The notes under the pieces were generated by a model. That model saw only the letters and a program-made list of their open reading frames with translations, did not search any database and was not told where the DNA came from. Position numbers and translations under genes: made by a program. 64,000 nucleotides of DNA from Haematobia irritans. Its lineage: Eukaryota > Arthropoda > Insecta > Diptera > Muscidae. The stretch lies in NCBI RefSeq assembly GCF_050003625.1, contig NC_134397.1:72023551-72087550 (forward strand), written 5' to 3'. Of this stretch, positions 34,890-46,655 are shown one piece after another. How positions within the stretch are numbered: position 1 is the first letter of the stretch; each line of letters begins with the position of its first letter.

Positions 34890-36640
34890 ACAAGTAAGTA
34901 AAGTCTAAAGTCGGGCGGGGCCGACTATATTATACCCTTCACCACTATGTGCACCAAAATTTGTGTTACCATCTCAACTCCTTCAAATTTGTTTGGAGTT
35001 ATTATGAAGGTTTATATTCCCATATTCAAATATCTATATCTTAACCGGTTTGAAGATATGTGGTCTATTGTGGGTTATGATATATTATTTGGCCAAGTCG
35101 GGCGATATTTCCACAAGTCGGAGCCTTATTTAAAACTCAACCATTCTGTGGAAAGTCTGGCATTACAGTGTGTAGGATAGGAAATCATTACAGAATTTTG
35201 TGTAAACTGTTGGTATTTTTGCCATATTTGTATAAACCGGAAGAACAACTATTTTGAGGATTTATTTAAATCTGAGCCAAATTAGATCACACTTGACACA
35301 CTTAAATAGCTAATGAAAATGCCATTAAAATGGGATTAAAATATGAAACATTCTACCATATTTCCCCAACTCTGGCGTACATATACATGGGAGCTGTATC
35401 TAAATATGTACCGATTTTGATCAAATTTGACATGCATAGTTAGAATAATAATTCTGCAATCTCTGCAAAATTTCACGTAATTGGGAGTATATCTTTGGCC
35501 TGCCTTGTCATATGAGTGTAAATCGGGCGAAAGATATATATGGGATCTATATCTAAATCTGTACCGATTTCAACCAAATTTGGCACAATCAACCATAAAC
35601 GTACCTTTTGTGCAAAATTTAAAGCATGTCAGGGTAATACTCTGGCTTTTGATACCATATAAGTGCAAATCGGACGAAAGACATATATGGGAGCTATATC
35701 TAAATCTGAACCAACTTAAATCAAATTTACCTAGCATTGGTATAATATCAATACTGCTCTCTATGCAAAATTTCACGAAAATCGGTAGTAAACTTTGGCC
35801 TCTGTGGTCATATAAGTTCAAATCGGACGAAAGATATATATGGGAGCTATATCTAAATCTGAACCGATTTCATACAAATTTGGAACACATAACGATACCG
35901 TCAAACGTACCTCTCGGTCAAAATTTGAAGCAAATCACGGCAAAACTCTGGCTTTTGAGGCCATATAAGTTCAAATCGGGCGAAAAATATATATGAGAGC
36001 TATATCTAACTCTGAACCGATTTCAACCAAATTTGGTACACTTACCAATACTATTAAACGTACTCCTTGTGCAAAATTTTAAACAAAACTCTGGCTTTTG
36101 AGGTGATGTAAGTGCAAATCGGACGAAAGATATATGTGGGAGCTATATCTAAATCTGAACAGACTTAACTCAAATTTACCTAGCAATGGTAGAATATCAA
36201 TACTGCTCTCTATGAAAAATTTCACGAAAATCGGTAGTATCTAAATCTGAACCGATTTGGCTGATATTTTGCAAGTTTTTCGAGATTCATAAAATATTCT
36301 GATGTACGGAATTTGAAGAAAATCGGTTGATAAATACGCCAACTATGACCAGATCGGAGATAAATATATATAGCAGCTATATCTAAATCTGAACCGATTT
36401 TTTCCAAAATCAATAGCGATTGTCTCTGTCCCAAAAAAACCACCCTATGCCAAATTTGAGGACGATCGGACGTAAACTGCGACTTGTACTTTTCACACAA
36501 AAATACACACACATGAACAGACAGACAGACGGAAGGGCGGACGGACGGACATCGCTAAATATACTCAGGATTTAATTCTAAGACGATCGGTATACTAAAC
36601 CATACATACATACGTACAGGGTAGCTGATATATAATGAAA
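34890..36640 (+). repeat. DINE-like repeat, type A
   Basis: It begins 'acaagtaagtaaagtctaaa' and the GTCGGGCGGGGCCGAC hairpin. The interior has eight or so 150-bp units and the 3' part carries GACAGACGGAAGGGCGGACG. The terminal hairpin is degraded. Its 5' kilobase mirrors 33100-34330. Confidence 0.75.
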
Positions 36641-36660
36641 CTAAAGAACTATTTATGTTA

Positions 36661-38325
36661 TACCTTAACCATATAGTGGTCAGGGTATAGTACCGTTGAT
36701 CTGCCAAAAAATGTACCAGAAATATTGATTTTAGACTCCATAAAGTATATACCGAGTCGAACTAGCCTTTGGTCTGTTTGTCCGTCCATCTATTCATGTA
36801 TTTGTTGTTTGCAGGATTCCGGTCACCAATTATTAGATTTTGATGAAATTTGGTACATGGACACAAGGACGAACGCTATTGAATTTGGGAAAAATCGGAT
36901 AAAATTTAGATATAATAATATATAATGTATGTATAATATATAAGTATCGCCCGATTTCGATAAATAGGGTCAGATTACGCTTCTTTACTAACCGATTGGC
37001 GTTAAATTTATCACAGCGTCATGTACTGTAACACCCACCCGATTGGCAAAGTCTAGCCATCTATAATACTAAATATATCTGCAAAAATCATCAAAATCGG
37101 TTCAGATTTGAATATAGCTTCCACATAATGTATCGGCCGATTTTTCCAAATTTTGGCCATAACAGCTTTATTTACTAAACGATCTTACTCAAATCTAGCA
37201 CAAGGTAACCTTCTATGGTACCAACTACACGCAAAAAAATAATTCTTTCCTCCCAAACGAAATTTTAGGCAAACAAAATTCGTTTCTCATTTGCTTTTCG
37301 CTGTAAGGAAGCGTATTTGGAAGAAAAGTATATACTTTTTGTGATAAACGTTTATTCTTTTCCAGGATGTAAAAACAATTTCATAAAGACAAACTCAAAA
37401 AAAAAAAAAACATTGTTTTCTAGCTAATTGCATTTTCCCTCACATCTTTCTCACATCCACAAGGTTTTTTAGTTCTTAACACCTTTTCCTGTAATACCAA
37501 CAATGTAGAAGAAATTATACGATTTTATAAATTTTTTAAATTTGTTTACCTTTCGCCTGGACGGAGAATCGAACCGCGGACCATGCACTAACCACTGAGC
37601 TATGTACCTGTTATGGTCATCAATAGATAAATATCCATATAAGTTACATTTATATAGCATAGCTTGCGGCGCCCACGAACCGAATAAAGTTTATTTAACA
37701 GAAACAAACATTTAGTTTGGCACCGTGGAGCAGTGGTTGATACGTCCGACTTGCATGCCAAGGGTCGTGGGTTCGATCCCTGCTTCGACCAAAGTTTTTT
37801 TTGTTTTTTTTTTACATATATTCCAGATATGTTCGGAAGATTCCGAAAAAAATGTTCAACATTACATTGTAGTATATTAAATTTTGAACTGTAAAATATG
37901 TCTTATTAAAGACCTAAAGTCAGAAAAGAACAGTGTTTGATATAAACGAAATGGACTGTGTTGTTGTTTCAAAAATAACTTTTTTTATTGAAAAAATAAA
38001 AAATGTGTAAAAAACGAATTTTTTTGCTGATAAAAGTTTAAAATTTTCGAAGCAATTCAAAAAACTCTAACAAAAGAAAAACGTTTTCGGTACACGTTTT
38101 CCAAACGTTTTTTTTCTTTGCGTGTAAATCTGCCAAATATCATCAAAACCGGCTCAGAGTTAGATATAGCTCCTATATATTACTAAAAGTTGGCACAATG
38201 TTGTCTTCTAAATCAGCCTACAAAAAATCGTAGAAATCGGTTCAGATTTAGATATAGCTACCATATGTATGTATAAGCCGATCCTATTCATACTTACATA
38301 AATATATAAAATATACATAAACACC
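36661..38325 (-). repeat. DINE-like repeat, type A, reversed, split by a twin-tRNA element
   Basis: It has the reversed 3' module (gtggtcagggtatagtacc, tccgtccatctattcatg) and 'gttcagatttgaatatagctt' units. Removal of 37228-38126 rejoins 'ggtaccaac' with 'taaatctgccaaatatcatc', as in uninterrupted copies. Confidence 0.7.
37228..38124 (+). mobile_element. Twin-tRNA TIR element, copy 1
   Basis: Ends CACGCAAAAAAA and TTTTTCTTTGCGTG, TA on both sides (37226-37227, 38125-38126). Inside lie two tRNA-like Pol III heads pointing away from each other: a minus-strand head at about 37553-37610 that has lost about 17 bases of its anticodon arm, and a plus-strand head at about 37718-37790 with A box TGGAGCAGTGG and B box GGTTCGATCCC. 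897 bp, no ORF of note. See the better copy at 43866. Confidence 0.8.
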
Positions 38326-38331
38326 CAGTAA

Positions 38332-39335
38332 AACAAGTATATACGGCCGTAAGTTCGGCCAGGCCGAAGCTTATGTACCTTCCACCATGGATTGCGTAGA
38401 AACTTCTACCAAAGACTGTCATTCACAATCGAATTAGTTGGGTTGTGGTATCTTAAAACTTCTTAACATCGTTTTCTAAATTGTGAGTTAGTCCATACGT
38501 GGTATATATTAGACAAAAAAGTTATGTATAGTTAAGTCTACAAATAATTACGAATCGATATGGACTTTTTGCACGGTACGTAGAGCCAGAATTGCTTATA
38601 TGGGGGCTATATAGAATTATGAACTTGATATGGACCAATATAACTATAGACCGATATGGACTTAGTTAGGCATGGTTGTTAACGGCCATATACTAGCACA
38701 ATGTACCAAATTTCAACTCACTCGGATGAAATTTGCTCCTCCAAGAGGCTCCAAAACCAAATCTGGGGATCGGTTTATATGGGGGCTATACATAATTATG
38801 GACTGATATGGACCACTTTTGGTATGATTGTTAAATATCATATACTACCACTTCTGCTTCTCCAAAAGGCACCGGAGGTCAAATCTGGGGATCGGTTTAT
38901 ATGGAGGCTATATATAATTATGGATATCAGAACCAGTTTTTGCATGGTTTTAGAGACCATATACTTACACCATGTACCAAATTTCAACCAGATCGGATGA
39001 AATATGCTACTCTTATAGGCTCCGCAAGCCAAATTTTGGGGGTCCGTTTATATGGGGGCTATACGTAAAAGTGGACCGATATGGCCCATTTGCAATACCT
39101 CCGACCTACATCAATAACAACTACTTGTGCCAAGTATCAAGTCGATAGCTTGTTTCGTTCGGAAGTTAGCGTGATTTCAACAGACGGACGGACAGACCGA
39201 TCAGATCGACTCAGAATTTCACCACGACCCAGAAAATATATACTTTATGGCAATATATACTTTAAAGCAATATTTCGATGTGTTACAAACGGAATGACAA
39301 AGTTAATATACCCCCCATCCTATGGTAGAGGGTAT
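38332..39335 (+). repeat. DINE-like repeat, type B
   Basis: Complete from 'acaagtatatacggccgtaa' and TTCGGCCAGGCCGAA to the 3' hairpin and GGTAGAGGGTATAAAAAG. It is about 1 kb and lacks the 29-bp block at the usual internal place, but such a block follows directly at 39360. Confidence 0.75.
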
Positions 39336-39359
39336 AAAAAGGCCGATTAAAACGAATAC

Positions 39360-39830
39360 AATTAAGTTTGACAAAATTTTCTATAGAAATAAAATTTTGA
39401 TAAAAGTTTCTATAGAAATAAAATTTTGACAAAATAAAATTTTGACAAATTTTTCTATAGAAATAAAATTTTAACAAAATTTTCTATAGAAATAAAATTT
39501 TAACAAAATTTTCTATAGAAATACAATTTTGTCAAAATTTTCTATAGAAATAAAATTTTGACAAAATTTTCTATAGAAATAAAATTTTGACAAAATTTTC
39601 TATAGAAATAACATTATGACAAAATTTTTTATAGAAATAAAATTTTGACAAATTTTTCAAGAGAATTAAAATTTTGACAATATTTTCTATAGAAATAAAA
39701 TTTTTGACAAAGTTTTCGATATACAAAAATTTGACAAAATTTTCTATAGGAATAAATTTTGACAAAGTTTTCCATAAAAATAAAATTTTGACAAAATTTT
39801 CTATAAAAATAAAATTTTGGTAGTTTATTT
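39360..39830 (+). repeat. 29-bp tandem array, block within a type-B element
   Basis: About 15 units. The block is followed by 'ttttggtagtttatttttgg', CTCGAGTGGCAACC and type-B DINE sequence, the same right-hand border seen at 47030, showing that the array is an internal module of type-B elements. Confidence 0.85.
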
Positions 39831-40747
39831 TTGGCTCGAGTGGCAACCGTGATTATGAACCGATATGGACCAATTTTTGTGTGATTGGGGATCGGCTATA
39901 TATAACTATAGACCTATATGGACCAATGTTGGCATGGTTATTAGCGGCCATATACTAACACCACGTTGACAATTTCAATCGGATCGGATGTATTTTGCTT
40001 CTCCAAGAGGCTCCGGAGATCAAATCTGGGGGGCTATATATAATTATGGACCGATATGGACCAATTTTTGCATGGTTGTTAGAGACCATATAACACCACG
40101 TACCAAATTTCAACCGAATCGGATGAATTTTGCTTCTCCAAGAGATCGGATGAAATTTGTTGCTCTTAGAGGATCCGCAAACCAAATCTGGGGATCGGTT
40201 TATATTGGGGCTATATGTAATTATAGACCGATATGGACCAATTTTTGGACCACATACCAAATTTCAACCGGATCGGATGAATTTTGCTCCTCTAAGAGGC
40301 TCCGGAGTTCAAATCTGGGGATCGGTTAATATGGGACTATATATAATTATGGACCGATATGGACCAGTTTTTGCATGGTTGTTAGAGACCATATAGTTAC
40401 ACCATGTACCAAATTTCAGCCAGATCGGATGAAATATGCTACTCTTATAGGCTCCACAAGCCAAAGCTGGGGGTCAGTTTATATTGGGGCTATACAAAAA
40501 AGTGGACCGATATGGCCCATTTGCAATACCGTCCGACCTACATCCATAACAACTACTTGTGCTAAGTTTCAAGTCGATAGCTTGTTTCGTTCGGAAGTTA
40601 GCGTGACGAATATGTTTAGATCGACTCAGAATTTCACCATGACCCAGAATATATATATTTTATGGGGTCTTAGAGCAATATTTCGATGTGTTACAAACGG
40701 AATGACAAAGGTAATATACCCCCCATTCTATGGTGGAGGGTATAAAA
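39831..40747 (+). repeat. DINE-like repeat, type B, 3' half
   Basis: It continues from the array with units of about 115 bp (tatatgggactatatataat) and ends in the standard 3' module and GGTGGAGGGTATAAAAAA. The GACGG-rich stretch is deleted here (gttagcgtgacgaatatg). Confidence 0.75.
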
Positions 40748-40960
40748 AAATTGAAGTTATTTTAAAATTGTGCCTTTAGAATAACTTTCAAATTTTTTTC
40801 ATGGGTAGCTCTTACAAAAATATATTTTACAATTTTCATAAATTTCGCTACGCTACCCACAGTAATTGAGCGATTTTCTCTTTTTAATAATGGACTCAAT
40901 ATTTGTGGCATACTAACTCTGTAGATGTAAAATCAAGTAATTATAACCAGTTTCGATTTG

Positions 40961-41212
40961 TTAGAATTTGTTACCTTTGGCACGAATTATGGCCTTCAGG
41001 CGACCGACAAAACCATAAAATAACTGCACGAAGTTGATCTGTGGTATTTGGTTGACCCTTGCTAAGTGTCCTTGTTGATATGCCCATGGTCTGCCGCTGA
41101 AATTAGGTAATTTCTCATATAATATATATTTGGTGAATGCGGAGGGACCAAGGGCCTTACGGCGGCACATACCATTACCATCGACGGATCTTGAGTGCTG
41201 GTGGTCAATCAA
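40961..41212 (-). pseudogene. Tc1-like transposase C-terminal fragment
   Basis: The minus-strand frame ends IPQINFVQLFYGFVGRLKAI + IRAKGN and a stop. This fits the C-terminus of Tc1-type transposases, where a conserved IPQ is followed after the same distance by RRLxAVIxAKGG. The upstream part of the frame shows no catalytic motif that I can identify. It is a short inactive remnant; no TIR was found beside it. Confidence 0.5.
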
Positions 41213-41229
41213 AAGTGTGAATTTTGATT

Positions 41230-41440
41230 GACCACCATATCCGTCCGTCTATGAACACATTTTTGTAATCAAAGATACAAAAATTTTAAGATATTACAGA
41301 AGTCTAACAAATTTAGTCCAAATGGGGTCAGAGTTAAATATATGTATATTGGGAATATAACCCTTTATATATTTATACATTTGAAGGATTTATGATGGTA
41401 TAGAAAGTGTAGATCTACACAGTGGTCCAGGGTATATTAA
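41230..41440 (-). repeat. DINE-like type-A remnant, reversed
   Basis: Fragments 'ccgtccgtctatgaacac' and 'gtggtccagggtatatt' are diverged type-A landmarks. Confidence 0.45.
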
Positions 41441-42794
41441 CTCATATTTATCCTGCATTTTATATGAGGTTTATTCCGTTAAGATTTTTGCCTAATATTT
41501 GTTGCACCTGGATAAATTGTTCAGGTGAATCAAAAAAAGACAGAGGAGGATACCACTGCAATAAAATTCCCTCTATTTGAATTTCTTTATTTCCATTCAG
41601 CTGTGCAAAACTAAAACGCTAAATGTAAAATTTTACTTTTATTTATACGGAAGTTTAACTACGCATGCCACATATCAACCAAATACCCAGATGTTGATGA
41701 ACTGTCATCACCGCATCAAGATGGCAAAAGTGAAACGATTCCAAAGCAAATTAACATGATGGTATTCGATATTGATACCAATGGGCCATGATATCTTCTT
41801 ATTGGGGTATGGCGTGGTGTTGTTACAAGTGTCTGTGGGGATAGCAACAATTTATGGTAGTTGCTCATTTGTTGTCAACTCGAAAATAAAACGGCGGCCA
41901 AACAACCCCAACAATAGACAGTGGCAACAACAACAAGTGCCCCCAGCAGAAGCATAATAGCCATCTAAATGCTTTTGCATTGCGGACACAATGGCAACAA
42001 AATTTCCTTCGCTTCTTGTATTGTGATGCTCGTTCTCGTATTGTGTGCGATGACACGATCAATACAAAAACGACGACATCAAGTGCAAATCGGTCCTTCT
42101 AAGGTTCGTTTCTATTTAAAGCATTTGCATCTGCATTTGAGGCATTATTCCTTCTTGTTCTTCTTCTTTTCCTTCCTCTCACCAATGACTTTTTGTCAAT
42201 TGTTTTTGTCACGATTTAGAAAAAAAAATCAAAAATCTCGAAATACGACATTTTACAAGTACTTCGGCAAATAACAACGAATGATCAATCGTTCGATTTC
42301 GATTGCGTAGCCTCTATTGATACTGAGATCTATAGAGAGAGAAAGATGGGTAAATCAAGGAGCTCTTTTCAGAGAGTATCGAAACATCAACTGGTACTGC
42401 TATGAGAGCAATATATCTCAATTTGTGATAGTATGTGATCAATTGGATTTTAAAAATTGATTAATTTATTGTTTTTGTTCTTTACCAGATTTCTTTGTAT
42501 TGATTAATGATCGATCAATTGGGATTTCACTCTCATTTATATTGTCTGTGTATTTACCTATGCTCCCTGCATTTCCAATTTTAAGAGCTTAATGATATGT
42601 TTTATCAATTGCACCACATATCGCCCTACATTATATTCGGTGAATACTCTTTATTACATATGAATCAGACCTTAATTTTGGTGTTAGGATTCATGGAAAT
42701 GCTTTGTATACATAAGCACTAACTGTCTCAAGGTGTTAATCAGGTTTATATTTTTAAGCATGAAACTCATCGTTGTATTTGGTTTCCAACAAAT
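41441..42794. other. Low-repeat interval, no gene recognised
   Basis: Free of the dispersed families. Two short ORFs (41772-41957, with a hydrophobic stretch followed by an N/Q-rich tail; 41969-42274) resemble nothing I know and lack supporting context. It includes CAACAACAACA and TTTGCATCTGCATTTG repeats of the type found in fly non-coding DNA. Confidence 0.4.
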
Positions 42795-43673
42795 CAGTTT
42801 TGCCAGGTTGGGGGTTTACCCCCCAAATTTAGGGGGTTTTTACACGTTTAGGGGGAATTTTAGGGGTAACATTTATTTGGGGGGATTTTTGGGGGTAAAA
42901 AGTGGAGCAATTCTCAACAAAAAGTGGAGCAATTCTCAACAAAATTTGGAACAAATCTGGCATGAATTTTGAGAAAAAAAATAAGAGAAGTCAACCCATA
43001 TTCCTAAATACAAGCAAGTATGCAATGACATTCTTTTTTAAACGCATCTGTTGAAGGGGCATTTTTAATATTTGATACAATTAAAATCAAGGTTAAGTTA
43101 GGTGGCAGCCCGATGTATCAGACTCACTTAGACTATTCAGTCCATTGTGATACCACACTGGTGAACTTCTCTAGTTTCACTGTCCGATTCCAAGTTATGC
43201 TCAACGTAAAGGGACCTCCTTTTTATAGCCGAGTCCGAACGGCGTTCCACATTGCAGTGCAACCACCTAGAGAAGTTTTGAAACCCTCAGAAATGTCATC
43301 AGCATTACTGAGGTGGGATAATCTACTGCTGAAAAACTTTTTGGTGTTCGGTCGAAGCAGGAATCGAACCCGAATTTGTGACAAGTGGTGTAATGATTTT
43401 TTCTAATGATTTTTAGTTACTTCAAAAGAAAATTTTTAGCATAAAAAAACTTATTTTGTCTAAAATTTTGTTCCTCAGAAAAAATCTTCTTTCAGTTTAT
43501 ATATTTGTGTTAAATTTATTTTACACTACAGGATTTTTGACGAAATTTTGGGCCCCTTTTTGTATTATTTACATACTTAAACTTTTTGGGGGGTTTTGAA
43601 AAAAGTCTAGGCCTATTTAGGGGTTTTTTCTTAAGATTTGGGGGGAAGAATCAAAAATTACCTGGCAACACTG
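42795..43673. mobile_element. hAT-type MITE rich in G runs, split by a SINE
   Basis: Ends CAGTTTTGCCAGGT and ACCTGGCAACACTG are inverted at 13 of 14 positions, and the flanks are identical octamers CAACAAAT (42787-42794, 43674-43681), diagnostic of hAT. The left part has six runs of four to six G (42810-42895) and the right part further runs near 43586, 43620 and 43640. A reversed SINE is inserted at 43089-43372. No transposase is present. Confidence 0.85.
43089..43372 (-). repeat. tRNA-derived SINE, 5'-truncated
   Basis: Reversed copy of the SINE at 16631-16981. It keeps the tail (aggttaagttagg in reverse), the body and the B box (gaatcgaacc) but ends before the A box, the usual 5' truncation. 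Confidence 0.85.
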
Positions 43674-44179
43674 CAACAAATCGATTTATTGCTCTGAAAC
43701 TCTAAGATGTAAACTCTCTTTAACTCTCTTTAACTTTTTCAACTCTCTCTCCATCTCTGCTTAGACCAGTTGTGTCAGTGCACTATGGGCAAAAATCGCA
43801 AAACAGCGGCAAAAAGTCAAATTTTCAAAATGAAAAATTATTGGATGTTCCAATTGAAATTACTACACGCAAAAAAAAAATTCTTTCCTCCCAAACGAAA
43901 TTTTAGACAAACAAAGTTCGTTTCTCATTTGCTTTTCGTTGAAAGGAAGTGCATTTGGAAGAAAAGTATATACTTTTTGTGATAAACATTTATTCTTTTC
44001 CAGGATGTAAAAACAATTTCATAAAGACTAACTCAAAAAAAATTTTTCTGGCTAATTGCATTTTCCCTAACATCTTTCTCACTTCCACGAAGTTTTTTAG
44101 TTCTTAGCACCTTTTTCTGTAATACCAACAATGTAGAAGAAATTATACGATTTTATAAATTTTTAAACTTTTTTTACCT

Positions 44180-44253
44180 TTCGCCTGGACGGAGAATCGA
44201 ACCGCGGACCATGCACTTTGTAAGCCAACACACTAACCACTGAGCTATGTACC
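44180..44253 (-). ncRNA. tRNA-like Pol III head, minus strand
   Basis: A tRNA-length sequence with D-arm TAGCTCAGTGGTTAGTG, a T-arm containing GGTTCGATTC, and consensus A and B boxes. It is part of a mobile element, and the acceptor stem does not pair well, so I do not call a tRNA gene. Transcription would run leftwards, out of the element. Confidence 0.6.
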
Positions 44254-44368
44254 TGTTATGGTTATCAATAGATAAATATCCATATAAGTTATATTTATAT
44301 AGCATAGCTTGCGGCGCCCACGAACCGAATAAACAAAGTTTATTTTACAGAAACAAACATTTAGTTTG

Positions 44369-44442
44369 GCACCGTGGAGCAGTGGTTGCTACGTCCGACT
44401 TGCATGCCAAGGGTCGTGGGTTCGATCCCCGCTTCGACCAAA
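44369..44442 (+). ncRNA. tRNA-like Pol III head, plus strand
   Basis: A tRNA-length sequence with GGAGCAGTGGTTGCTACG as D-arm region and GTGGGTTCGATCCCCGC as T-arm region, followed by a run of T at 44446-44455 that would terminate Pol III. It is homologous to the SINE head at 16631. It forms part of a mobile element. Confidence 0.6.
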
Positions 44443-45184
44443 GTTTTTTTTTTGTTTTTTTACATATATTCCCGATATGTTCGGAAGATTCCGAAAAAAT
44501 GTTCAACATTACATTGTAGTATATTAAATTTTGAACTGTAAACTGTGTCTTATTAAAGACCCAAAGTCGGAAAAGAACAGTGTTTGATATAAACGAAATG
44601 GACTGTGTTGTTGTTTCAAAAATAACTTTTTTTATTGAAAAAATAAAAATTTTGTAACAAACGAATTTTTTTGGTGATAAAAGTTCAAAATTTTCGAAGC
44701 AATTCAAAAAACTCTAACAAAAGAAAAACGTTTTCGGTACACGTTTTCCAAACGTTTTTTTTTCTTTGCGTGTATAGAACATCTTGGAAAGTACAAATCG
44801 AAAGTTAATTTAAAACTTGGCAACCCTGTTCAGGAGAAAAAGGTTGCCAATGTTTACCAAAATTTATGCAAGTTGCGTGCAATCAAGGAGAGCAAATATT
44901 GAAAAATTTCGTGCTTAATTTTTTTTTCGCAATACAAGTGAATAAAGAAAACTTTTAAATGTAGATTCTAAGAGAAGGTTTAATAGTTCAAAATGTTGTA
45001 AACACTTTAAAAAATATTTTTGGTTTTGAACTTGAATTTGTGGATTCAAAAATGCTGTTTATATGTGAAAATTTTCGTACATACATATATTTGCGAAGAA
45101 TAGAACTAGAAATGTTAACGATTGTTAATAAAAATTGTTGCTTATAATTGTTCGTGAGAAAGTATACTTTTACGTACTGTAAGG

Positions 45185-45536
45185 TTTGTCTGCCCAAACT
45201 TGCCCATACTAAAATAAATGTAAGGGTTTTATAGTCAAATTTGAGAAAATCAGGCGATACATATATATGGGAGCTATATCTAAATCTGAACCAAATATTA
45301 CTTTGTGTTAAATTTGAAGACAATCGGTTAGTAAATCAGCGCAGTATGTTCTCATTTGTCGAAATCGGGCGATACATGTATATGGGGACTATATCTAACT
45401 TTGATCCAATTTTTTCCAAATTCAACAGTGTTTGTTCTTTGACCAAGAAAACACGTTGTACCAAATTTTATCAAAATCGGATAATAATTGCGACCGGAAT
45501 CCTGCGAACAACAAACACAGACGGACGGAATTAGAG
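45185..45536 (+). repeat. DINE-like type-A fragment
   Basis: Two units with 'atatatgggagctatatct' and a truncated GACGGACGG end. It lies inside the Transib-like element. Confidence 0.6.
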
Positions 45537-46655
45537 TTAGATACTGAAGAAAGTGATTTTGATCGTTAATATTTGTTTAATTTTAATTAATAAAATTTAT
45601 TTAATAAAATGACAACTAGTTTATACTATTTACATCAAGTTCTGGGGATAAGGCGCTTTTTTAATAAGGAAAATAAGCAAGTATAAATTAAACTCCATCT
45701 AAGAGTATTTTCTACAGTACTCCAAGTGGACTTACCATTTCGACCCCTCTATAGTAACGCACCTGGAATAAGGGGGATTGACTCCCTTTTTGTTGGTAAC
45801 ATTTGATTATGATAAGATATATCGATATACCATGTTTGGTGATACTAGATTGATTGTAAATATTTTTTGCCGCAAATTTTTAATTTCCGCCCATAGTGCA
45901 GTGTTAGAGATTTTTTTTTTATTTTGAGTGGGGAAGGAAGAATATTCGGAAATTTCGGGAATTTTGTGTTTTTTTTTTATATATATATCAGCATAATCAA
46001 TTAGGTTTACATTCTATTCCAAAAATGCAAACGCAATCGATACGATAATGTACACTTTACTCTGCTTGGCCAAGGCATTTTTCTACTAATGTGATTTCCT
46101 TACGGGAGGATACGATGGTGTTATATTGATTGAAGAGCAGTGTTTTGGCGAACGGCGATTGGCTTGGAATAAGGAAAGAAACTTAATTTCTTTATAGCTC
46201 TATAATAATATTCTGATGGAAATTTCTATGGTATGATATTTTGATCACGGGTCTACTGATTTTCGGTTTTGAAATTATGGTTTTACACCGAAAAAAAGTG
46301 AACTGTTTTATAGGAAGAATGAACTACCTCGCACGAAAATTGTACTAAATTTTGCTCCACATTTTGAGATTTCCACAAAGCGTTGTTAAAACCAGGAAAA
46401 TGTAATGCCCTGTTGTACTTTTTAACTGCAGTTCACGAAATTACATCATCTCATAGAAGAAAAATGAACTAAAAATAAAGAAGAAAATCATTGGCGCCAA
46501 ATCATCAGCATTTTAACCATACAGTAGTTCATTCTTACTATTTTTGGGAATCGTACGAAAATCTTCGTTTGCTTTAGTTCATATTGAATTTATGTGTACG
46601 GTCATTGAACTCTATACCCACGTTTAGTTCATAAAATTGTTGAGACATACTTAAA

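Larger units (their letters stand above)
43866..44772 (+). mobile_element. Twin-tRNA TIR element, copy 2 (best preserved)
   Basis: Ends CACGCAAAAAAAA and TTTTTTCTTTGCGTG with TA on both sides (43864-43865, 44773-44774). It contains two different tRNA-like heads in divergent orientation. The minus-strand head (44180-44253) has A box TAGCTCAGTGG (44237-44247) and B box GGTTCGATTCT (44193-44203), both consensus. The plus-strand head (44369-44442) has A-like box TGGAGCAGTGG (44375-44385) and consensus B box GGTTCGATCCC (44419-44429) and resembles the SINE head of this genome. The two A boxes are about 130 bp apart. Flanking arms are AT-rich and non-coding. Three copies are in the window. Confidence 0.85.
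43781..45898. mobile_element. Transib-like non-autonomous element
   Basis: Ends CACTATGGGCAAAAAT and (reversed) CACTATGGGCGGAAAT are inverted, with a second identical block GCGGCAAAAA exactly 15 bases further in on both sides. Flanks are a perfect 5-bp duplication CAGTG (43776-43780, 45899-45903). A 5-bp duplication and CACWATG ends are the signature of Transib, the superfamily related to RAG1. The 2118-bp element contains a twin-tRNA element and a DINE fragment and no transposase frame. Confidence 0.75.

Noticed and set aside
41772..41957. Small ORF with a hydrophobic stretch and a Q/N-rich tail
   Set aside because: Sixty-one codons without supporting context; CAACAACAA repeats explain the Q-rich end.
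44180..44442. Two tRNA genes
   Set aside because: A and B boxes are present but the acceptor stems do not pair and the sequences recur as parts of mobile elements; they are tRNA-derived heads.
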